DNA from: an uncultured Lachnospiraceae bacterium
Lineage (GTDB): Bacteria; Bacillota; Clostridia; Lachnospirales; Lachnospiraceae
Assembly: GCA_947629545.1 (NCBI GenBank)
Contig: CANREE010000012.1
Span: 1 to 44,709 of the forward strand
Reading direction: 5' to 3'
DNA: 44,709 nt
Part shown: piece by piece, positions 39,936 to 44,709 of the stretch
How positions within the stretch are numbered: position 1 is the stretch's first letter
Layout: every line of letters starts with the position of its first letter
Made by a program: the position numbers and the translations under genes
Notes under the pieces: model-generated
The model's input: the letters and a program-made list of their open reading frames with translations, nothing else
Told to the model about the DNA's origin: nothing
The model's database searches: none

Positions 39936-41681
39936 ATGGTCAATTTAAGAGAGAAGCCCTTTTATCTCACGGAGGAGGAGATCCGGTGGGTGGAGGAAAC
40001 CATCGCCGGCATGACGCTGGAGGAGAAGCTGGGACAGCTGTTTGTGCTGCTGAAGGCGGTTCCCGGAGTCGATGAGGAGGCGATCAAAGCGAGTCTGGCT
40101 GTCTCCCATCAGGGGGGCCTGCGCTGGCAGGGAGGTGATAAGGAGACGGTCTGGCTGCAGAACACGACTTACCAGAAACACAGCAAGATTCCGCTGCTCA
40201 TCGCCGCTAACTGCGACGACGGCGGAAGCGGTTGCCTGCCGGACGGCACTTTTGTCGCGACGGCCGCCCAGTGCGGCGCGGGACCCGGCACGGAGAACGC
40301 CTACCATGTGGGCTACGCCGCCGGACGCGAGGCGTCTTCCATCGGCTGCAACTGGATGTTCAATCCGGTGTCCGACATTTACATGAACTGGCGCAATACC
40401 ATTGTCAATACCCGTTCTTTCGGCGAGGACACGGACAATGTGATCGCCAACGCCCGCGCTTATATTAAGGGTATCAAGGATGCCAATCCCAATATGGCCT
40501 GCACGGCCAAGCATTTCCCGGGAGACGGCGTGGAGGAGCTGGATCAGCATCTGGCGCTGGGCGTCAATACGTTAAGCGTTGAGGAATGGAACGCCACGTT
40601 CCGCAGGGTCTATCAGACGCTGATCGACGAGGGGCTGGAGAGCATCATGGTGGGACATATCGCCCTGCCGGAGATGAGCCGTCATCTGCGCCCCGGCATT
40701 GCCGACGATGACATCATGCCGGCTACCCTCGCGCCGGAGCTGCTCACCGACCTGCTGCGCGGGGAGATGGGCTTTAACGGCATTATCATCACCGACGCGT
40801 CCCACATGGTGGGAATGTCGGCTACCTCGCGGCGCTGCGACGCGGTGCCGGGAGCCATCGCCGCCGGATGCGATATGTTCCTGTTCGCCAACGACGTAGA
40901 AGAAGACATCGGCTTCATGAAGGCCGGCTATGAGAAGGGCATTATCACGGAGGAACGTCTTTCGGATGCGCTCCACCGCATCCTGGGCATGAAGGCACAT
41001 CTGCATCTCTATCGGGATGAGGTTCGCTTCCCCGACAAGGCGGGACTTGCGGTCGTGGGCTGCGCGGAGCACAAGGCTTTCGCCAAGCAGGCCGCCGATA
41101 CCTGCATTACGCTGGTTAAGGATACCAGGCACCTTCTGCCTATCGACCCGGCGCAGAAGAAGCGGGCGTATCTGGTTTATGTCCAGTCTACGCCTACCAG
41201 TAAGGGTTATAAGGGCGATCCGGTTCGTGACATCGTTGTCGAGGAACTGGAGCGGGCCGGCTTTGAGGTGGACATCTGCCCCAACTTCCATGATCTGGAG
41301 GTGGAGAAAGGTGTATCGCCCATGAACATGGTGAAGATGATGGAACACGGGTCGCGGAAGGATTTTATCGAGAATCACGACGTGGTGTTCCTGTTCATCA
41401 ATGTAAAGGGCTACGCCCAGGAGAATGATGTCCGCGTCCGCTGGAGCTGCAACCACAGCCGCGAGCTGCCCTGGTACAATGAAGAGGTGCCTACCGTGGG
41501 CATCAGCTTAAACTATACGAACCATCTGATCGATGTGCCGCAGCTGCACACCTTTATCAACGCCTACGGCCCCACGCGCACCCATATCCGCGCCGCCATC
41601 GAGAAGATCTGCGGGAAGAGCGAATTTATGGGGAAGGCGGGAGAGAACGTCTTCTGCGGACGCTGGGATGCCAGACGTTAA
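39936..41681 (+). CDS. Glycoside hydrolase family 3 (beta-N-acetylhexosaminidase/NagZ-like)
   Basis: This 581-residue enzyme has no signal peptide. The GH3 N-terminal barrel begins MTLEEKLGQLFVLL; it has the NagZ-like CTAKHFPGDG followed by the Asp203-x-His205 pair (the usual acid/base of NagZ-type GH3) and the nucleophile Asp287 in IIITDASHMVGM. A C-terminal alpha/beta domain (about 365-581) is present, as in two-domain Bacillus-type NagZ. The probable role is cleaving beta-GlcNAc from muropeptides or chitin-type oligosaccharides inside the cell. AAGGAG precedes ATG 39936. It is monocistronic. Confidence 0.9.
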   Translation: MVNLREKPFYLTEEEIRWVEETIAGMTLEEKLGQLFVLLKAVPGVDEEAIKASLAVSHQGGLRWQGGDKETVWLQNTTYQKHSKIPLLIAANCDDGGSGCLPDGTFVATAAQCGAGPGTENAYHVGYAAGREASSIGCNWMFNPVSDIYMNWRNTIVNTRSFGEDTDNVIANARAYIKGIKDANPNMACTAKHFPGDGVEELDQHLALGVNTLSVEEWNATFRRVYQTLIDEGLESIMVGHIALPEMSRHLRPGIADDDIMPATLAPELLTDLLRGEMGFNGIIITDASHMVGMSATSRRCDAVPGAIAAGCDMFLFANDVEEDIGFMKAGYEKGIITEERLSDALHRILGMKAHLHLYRDEVRFPDKAGLAVVGCAEHKAFAKQAADTCITLVKDTRHLLPIDPAQKKRAYLVYVQSTPTSKGYKGDPVRDIVVEELERAGFEVDICPNFHDLEVEKGVSPMNMVKMMEHGSRKDFIENHDVVFLFINVKGYAQENDVRVRWSCNHSRELPWYNEEVPTVGISLNYTNHLIDVPQLHTFINAYGPTRTHIRAAIEKICGKSEFMGKAGENVFCGRWDARR

Positions 41682-41724
41682 AGATTGAGGTTATCAGACG
41701 CGAGGTTACAGGTTGTCTGTTGAC

Positions 41725-41760
41725 GCCGGTTTCGGATCAGTAGCCGGTTTCGGATCAGTA
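41725..41760 (+). repeat. 18-bp exact direct repeat
   Basis: GCCGGTTTCGGATCAGTA occurs twice in tandem (41725-41742, 41743-41760). The 350-bp interval after the GH3 gene contains this, a terminator, a TGAATGTA-rich stretch (about 41915-41960) and the MarR promoter; no gene is seen. Confidence 0.85.
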
Positions 41761-41807
41761 GAATGAATACGGGTAAGACGTCACTGGCGCCTGCCCGCAT
41801 GGAAATC

Positions 41808-41852
41808 AGGCCGCCGCCCGGGAATGAACTTCCGCAGGGCGGCGGCCTTTGT
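41808..41852 (+). terminator. Terminator downstream of the GH3 gene
   Basis: AGGCCGCCGCCC and GGGCGGCGGCCT form a perfect 12-bp stem with a 17-nt loop, followed by TTTGT. Confidence 0.75.
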
Positions 41853-41974
41853 AGATCCTGCAGGCAGGTTTGTTCACGCTGCTTGCGGAGCATTTTTTAC
41901 GGGAAATGGATCGGATGTTTGATGTACTGAATGTATGTTGAATATGCTGAATGTATTTCGAATGTTGACAGGCT

Positions 41975-42008
41975 AAATGTTGACAAGTAAACATTTGTAT
42001 TATATAAT
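41975..42008 (+). promoter_or_regulatory. Consensus promoter and candidate operator of the marR-degV operon
   Basis: TTGACA (41980-41985), exactly 17 bp, TATAAT (42003-42008): a perfect sigma-A consensus. An inverted repeat AAATGTT ... AACATTT (41975-41981 and 41990-41996) covers the -35 box and spacer, the expected place for MarR autorepression. AATGTTGACA also occurs at 41961-41970, a duplicated -35 region 15 bp upstream. Confidence 0.8.
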
Positions 42009-42031
42009 AGTGACTCGGGAGGGACGCCGTC

Positions 42032-42514
42032 ATGCTGGAACAGGAGCGTTTTGAAGAATTTTCATCCCTGATATCGGGAATTTACGGCAGTATCCAGAAG
42101 CTGAAGGCGCGCTACACAGCGCAGCTCGGACTGAAGGCTGTCCATGTCTTCTGGATCTATCTGCTGCGGGAGCATCCGGAGGGAATGTCGGCGTCGGAGC
42201 TGGCAGCGGCCGGGCAGTCCGACCGCAGTCTGGTCTCCAGAGAGATCGACGATCTCTTCGAGAAGGGGATCATTTTCACCCGGGACGGAAGCGGGAAGCG
42301 GCGTTACGGATGGAAGCTGGAGCTCACGGATAAGGGGCGGGAACTGGCGGACGTCATTTCGGCTGTGGCCGCTGAGGTCCAGGATACGGTGAGCCGCGGG
42401 ATCCCCGAGGAGGACCTTGTCACATTTTACCGGACGCTAAGAACGCTGGCCGGCGGTTTTGACGGGCTGAACAGGAATAATCAGATACAGGAGGTCATTG
42501 ACAGATGTCTGTAA
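42032..42514 (+). CDS. MarR-family transcriptional regulator
   Basis: This 160-residue winged-helix regulator has the core GLKAVHVFWIYLLREHPEGMSASELAAAGQSDRSLVSREIDDLFEKGII, then a wing (RDGSGKRRYGWKLELTDKG) and a C-terminal dimerisation helix. GGGAGGG lies upstream of ATG 42032. It overlaps the degV start by 10 bp, so the two are coupled. It probably represses its own very strong promoter until an unknown ligand binds. Confidence 0.9.
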   Translation: MLEQERFEEFSSLISGIYGSIQKLKARYTAQLGLKAVHVFWIYLLREHPEGMSASELAAAGQSDRSLVSREIDDLFEKGIIFTRDGSGKRRYGWKLELTDKGRELADVISAVAAEVQDTVSRGIPEEDLVTFYRTLRTLAGGFDGLNRNNQIQEVIDRCL

Positions 42515-43356
42515 GAATTTTAAGCGACTCCGCCTGCGATATTCCGCAGAGTGAAGCGAAGAAAATGGGCGTCACGGTACTGCCGCTGAAGACGATCATC
42601 GACGGAGTGGAGTATCTGGACGGCGTGACGATAACGACGGAGGAGTTTTATGAGAAGCTTGCGACATGCAGGACGCTGCCGACCACGAGCCAGCTGCCCC
42701 CGGCAGAGTTCGGGGACGCGTTCCGCGCTGCCGCGGCAGGCGGAGACGAGACGGTAGTCATCACACTTTCAGGGAAACTTTCCGGGACGCTGCAGAGCGC
42801 GATGATTGCCGCGGAGGAGTTTCCGGGAAAAGTATGGATCGTGGACAGCGGAACCGTCACCATCGGCCAGCGGATCCTGATCGACTATGCGGTCCGCCTG
42901 CGCGGACTGGGACTGGGCGCCGGGGAAATCGCGGAGCAGCTGAACCGGATGAAGTCCAGGGTCTGCCTTCTGGCGAGGGTGGATACGTTGGAATATCTTG
43001 TCCGCGGCGGACGGTTGTCCAAGACCGCTGGTCTGGCGGGGACGCTCCTTAATATTAAGCCGGTTCTCAGCGTGGAGGACGGGGTGGTCAAAGTCATCGG
43101 GAAGGCACGGGGGTCGAAGCAGAGCAGCAATATGCTGACGGAATTTATCATGAAAAAAGGCGGCGTCGATTTTGACATGCCGGTCATGCTCGCCTATTCC
43201 GGGACGGACGACAGTCTTCTGAAGGAGTATATCGAGAACAGCCGCGCGCTCTGGGAGGGCCATCTGGACAGCCTGCCGTCGACCATGATCGGCAGCACGA
43301 TCAGCACCCACGCCGGCCCCGGCGCGATTGCGGCGGCGTTCTTTGCTAAGGAGTAA
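42505..43356 (+). CDS. DegV family fatty-acid-binding protein
   Basis: This 283-residue protein is a full-length DegV/FakB protein. N-terminal ILSDSACDIPQSEAKKMG and VTVLPLKTIIDG, the TTSQLPPAEF loop, TLSGKLSGTLQSA with the ligand-carboxylate-binding Ser/Thr, and the YLVRGGRLSKTAGLAGTLLNIKP segment are all present. FakB proteins hold an acyl chain for phosphorylation by FakA. The start at ATG 42505 lies inside the marR 3' end, with AGGAGG about 10 bases upstream. Pairing with a MarR gene suggests lipid-responsive control. Confidence 0.93.
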   Translation: MSVRILSDSACDIPQSEAKKMGVTVLPLKTIIDGVEYLDGVTITTEEFYEKLATCRTLPTTSQLPPAEFGDAFRAAAAGGDETVVITLSGKLSGTLQSAMIAAEEFPGKVWIVDSGTVTIGQRILIDYAVRLRGLGLGAGEIAEQLNRMKSRVCLLARVDTLEYLVRGGRLSKTAGLAGTLLNIKPVLSVEDGVVKVIGKARGSKQSSNMLTEFIMKKGGVDFDMPVMLAYSGTDDSLLKEYIENSRALWEGHLDSLPSTMIGSTISTHAGPGAIAAAFFAKE

Positions 43357-43498
43357 GCAGTAATATAAGCAGTGCGTCACGGGTGTTCTGTCTGTATAGA
43401 AACTTAATTACCCCCGATTGAAAGCCGGGTGTCTATAAGAAAGTTTTGAAAGCAAAATTTAGATTACAGCATCTGTCAGGCAGGATTTGGACATACCA

Positions 43499-43542
43499 AA
43501 AACACGAAGTTACAGGGAGCAATCCCCCGCGCTTCGTGTTTT
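43499..43542 (-). terminator. Terminator of the small AT-rich gene cluster
   Basis: AAAACACGAAG and CTTCGTGTTTT form an 11-bp stem; the minus-strand transcript ends in TTTTT. The loop carries a further GGG/CCC pairing. Confidence 0.8.
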
Positions 43543-43547
43543 GTTGG

Positions 43548-43823
43548 CTACTCGCTCATACCTTTACCCTTGTTCCGTTGCTTTTTCCATTCCTCAAATT
43601 CACGACGGTTTTCTTCGTGAGAGTAAGACTCTTGAATATCAAGCAAAATACTTCTGGCTAAGCTCTCAATAGCATGTTTGGGAGGATGGTAATGTTCCAT
43701 GTTGAACTGACAAACCACATTTCCACTTCCGAGATCGACAATTGATGCGGTGTACTCTCCCAGTGTTTTCGGTTGCTCCACGGCAGACATTTGCTCAAAA
43801 AGGCAGCGCTGTAATTCATTCAT
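43548..43823 (-). CDS. Hypothetical protein, 91 residues
   Basis: I do not recognise this protein. It is predicted soluble: an N-terminal helix (MNELQRCLFEQMS), a beta-type middle (ASIVDLGSGNVVCQFNMEHYHP) and a highly charged C-terminal helix (REFEEWKKQRNKGKG). The start codon lies within the ATGAATGA overlap with a possible 32-codon gene upstream; no ribosome site of its own is evident, so coupling is likely. Codon use is AT-rich unlike the bulk of the window. Together with the next two entries it forms a small cluster near the hsdS fragment, probably part of an acquired element. Confidence 0.65.
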   Translation of the reverse strand: MNELQRCLFEQMSAVEQPKTLGEYTASIVDLGSGNVVCQFNMEHYHPPKHAIESLARSILLDIQESYSHEENRREFEEWKKQRNKGKGMSE

Positions 43824-43914
43824 TTTTCAATGGGGGTGGCGTTGCTTCCTTCAAATCAATTTCAAGGAACATAACCATGGCACGACTCGAATTGTTTTGA
43901 TGTTTTCCCTTCAT
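43816..43914 (-). CDS. Possible 32-residue small protein
   Basis: The frame starts at ATG 43914 and encodes MKGKHQNNSSRAMVMFLEID... ending in ATPPPLKNE. Its stop overlaps the start of the following gene (ATGAATGA). It begins 18 bp after the preceding gene's stop and thus fills the gap between two genes exactly. The ribosome site is weak (AGCGAAG). Function unknown; it may only serve to couple translation. Confidence 0.4.
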   Translation of the reverse strand: MKGKHQNNSSRAMVMFLEIDLKEATPPPLKNE

Positions 43915-43932
43915 TTGCTTCGCTTTTGGCTT

Positions 43933-44220
43933 TTATTCTTCGTGTTCGGAACGGTAGAACTGAATATAGTCCGTTACGAGATGCGGGTAGAGTGCATAGA
44001 CATGACGACACACCTTTTTATATAGTTCCAAAAAACGATTATCACCGCAAAAGTCAAGCAGTCCATCCAACAACTGCTCGACCTGTCGTTCATCTGGCAG
44101 GAGAACAGAGACCATCGAGTTGACAGCATCTGTATATACTTTATAAGCATGGTCATAAATTTGTTGACGCTGTCCAGCAATTAACTCTAAGTCTTTTAGT
44201 ATTTGCTCCATCTCATCCAT
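43933..44220 (-). CDS. Hypothetical protein, 95 residues
   Basis: I do not recognise this family. The sequence is largely helical, with an N-terminal acidic amphipathic helix (MDEMEQILKDLELIAGQRQQIYDHAYKV), a middle LLPDERQVEQLLDGLLDFCGD and a C-terminal YALYPHLVTDYIQFYRS. No membrane segment. TAAGGAAAGG precedes ATG 44220. It is AT-rich like its neighbours and heads the three-gene minus-strand cluster. Confidence 0.65.
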   Translation of the reverse strand: MDEMEQILKDLELIAGQRQQIYDHAYKVYTDAVNSMVSVLLPDERQVEQLLDGLLDFCGDNRFLELYKKVCRHVYALYPHLVTDYIQFYRSEHEE

Positions 44221-44264
44221 AAACCTTTCCTTACATAAAATTTATTGATAAACGAAAAACACCC

Positions 44265-44289
44265 TATCTCATAGTCCTTATGATAGATA
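44265..44289. repeat. Short inverted repeat at the edge of the hsdS fragment
   Basis: TATCT-CATA, loop GTCCT, TATG-AT-AGATA: a 9-bp stem with a small bulge. It abuts the point where hsdS similarity begins (44287), so it may mark a recombination junction. Confidence 0.45.
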
Positions 44290-44694
44290 AATGATAATTT
44301 AGAGCAGATGGCTAAGACCATTTATGATTATTGGTTCACACAATTTGACTTTCCTGATGAGAACGGCAAACCTTATCGCTCAAGCGGCGGGCAAATGGTG
44401 TGGAATGAACAGGTTAAACGTGTAATACCCGTTGAATGGGAAGTAAAAACGCTTTCGCAGATTATGCAAAAGAACTCTAAGCCGTTTGACTATTCATCAG
44501 TGCAAACTGCCGTTGATCTGAGCATAATGCCGTCAAATTCTATTGCTATCACACAGCTCAATTCTAGTGAAAACTTTGCAACCAACCTTTTCGAGATGAA
44601 GAAGGGTGACATTTTGTTTGGTTCTATTAGACTGAATAATACGGTGCGGCGGAGCCGCCTGTCCGGTGTGGCGAGAGCCACTTGTCCGGACTGA
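44287..44694 (+). pseudogene. Fragment of a type I restriction-modification specificity subunit (HsdS)
   Basis: Similarity starts in frame at 44287 (INDNLEQMAKTIYDYWF), directly after TGA TAG stops, and is typical of the central conserved helix between the two target-recognition domains of HsdS. It continues FDFPDENGKPYRSSGG, VWNEQVKRVIPVEWEV and the start of target-recognition domain 2, up to KKGDILFGSIR near 44630. Downstream the frame runs into a hairpin-rich tandem repeat and stops at 44694. The N-terminal domain is missing. A start at ATG 44308 is possible, but the product could not be a full specificity subunit. It may be a silent hsdS cassette or decay product. Confidence 0.8.
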
Positions 44695-44709
44695 CGGAGC
44701 CACCTTGTC
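44643..44709 (+). repeat. 22-23-bp tandem repeat of hairpin-forming units, running off the window end
   Basis: Three units begin at 44643, 44665 and 44688. The first two start GGTG(C/T)GGCG and all carry (G)AGCC(G/A)C followed by TGTCC or TTGTC. The first two fold as GCGGCGGAGCCGC and GTGGCGAGAGCCAC stems. Sequence composition is GC-rich, in contrast to the AT-rich hsdS fragment it interrupts. Confidence 0.7.

Noticed and set aside
43440-43545. tRNA-like remnant at the edge of the AT-rich region that could be an attachment site
   Set aside because: No T-arm or acceptor stem can be built; the only clear structure is the terminator stem.
44643-44709. CRISPR array at the window end
   Set aside because: The units are contiguous 22-23-bp tandem repeats without spacers.

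Overview
The window looks like a 44.7 kb piece of a gut-type, GC-rich clostridial genome. Lachnospiraceae or a close relative is an inference from gene content, not from a marker gene. Supporting features are an NADH-dependent bifurcating [FeFe] hydrogenase (HydABC/Hnd type), a CUT1 sugar importer without its own ATPase, DegV, PepSY lipoproteins, intracellular polysaccharide enzymes and strong AGGAGG ribosome sites. I found no rRNA, tRNA or CRISPR. Most of the window has GC-rich codon use. The last ~1.3 kb (from about 43.4 kb) is clearly AT-richer and carries a broken restriction-modification gene, so it is probably acquired DNA.

Layout. 1-0.7 kb: 3' end of a GH43-type glycosidase. 0.9-5.4 kb: yebC, an OmpR-type response regulator, its histidine kinase, and a four-PepSY lipoprotein whose promoter carries an 11-bp-spaced direct repeat, the usual geometry of an OmpR/PhoB-class site. 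5.6-8.0 kb (minus): a GH5-like lipoprotein. 8.1-8.6 kb: a 206-bp near-perfect palindrome and two stem-loops behind the hydrogenase operon. 8.6-13.6 kb (minus): hydC, a GHKL ATPase, an hndB-like ferredoxin, hydB, hydA. 13.9-17.2 kb (plus, divergent): DRTGG protein, a second GHKL ATPase, an H-cluster-domain protein with sensory-type changes, a second DRTGG protein and a PHP protein. This reads as a redox or H2 sensing module facing the catalytic operon.

17.6-22.4 kb: oligosaccharide ABC importer (binding protein plus two permeases) with a convergent LacI regulator. 22.8-25.2 kb: MalY/PatB aminotransferase and a secreted polysaccharide deacetylase. 25.3-29.9 kb: YwaF-like membrane protein, NCS2 purine permease, MATE exporter, and a 71-residue HMA metal chaperone. 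30.1-34.3 kb: divergent heparinase II/III-like and DUF2264 proteins, both without signal peptides, suiting breakdown of imported acidic oligosaccharides. 34.4-39.7 kb (minus): a likely operon of two PF00756-type esterases, an ATP-grasp ligase, a split chromate-type transporter and a threonine aldolase-like enzyme. The esterase/esterase/ATP-grasp set is the best candidate here for an uncharacterised pathway. 39.9-41.7 kb: GH3. 42.0-43.4 kb: MarR-degV operon. 43.5-44.7 kb: three small AT-rich genes and an orphan hsdS fragment that ends in a hairpin-forming tandem repeat.

Across the whole window, gene ends carry short degenerate tandem repeats of unrelated units (13 to 45 bp), and two such arrays sit in frame inside the heparinase-like gene. 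This looks like a genome-wide habit rather than a single element.
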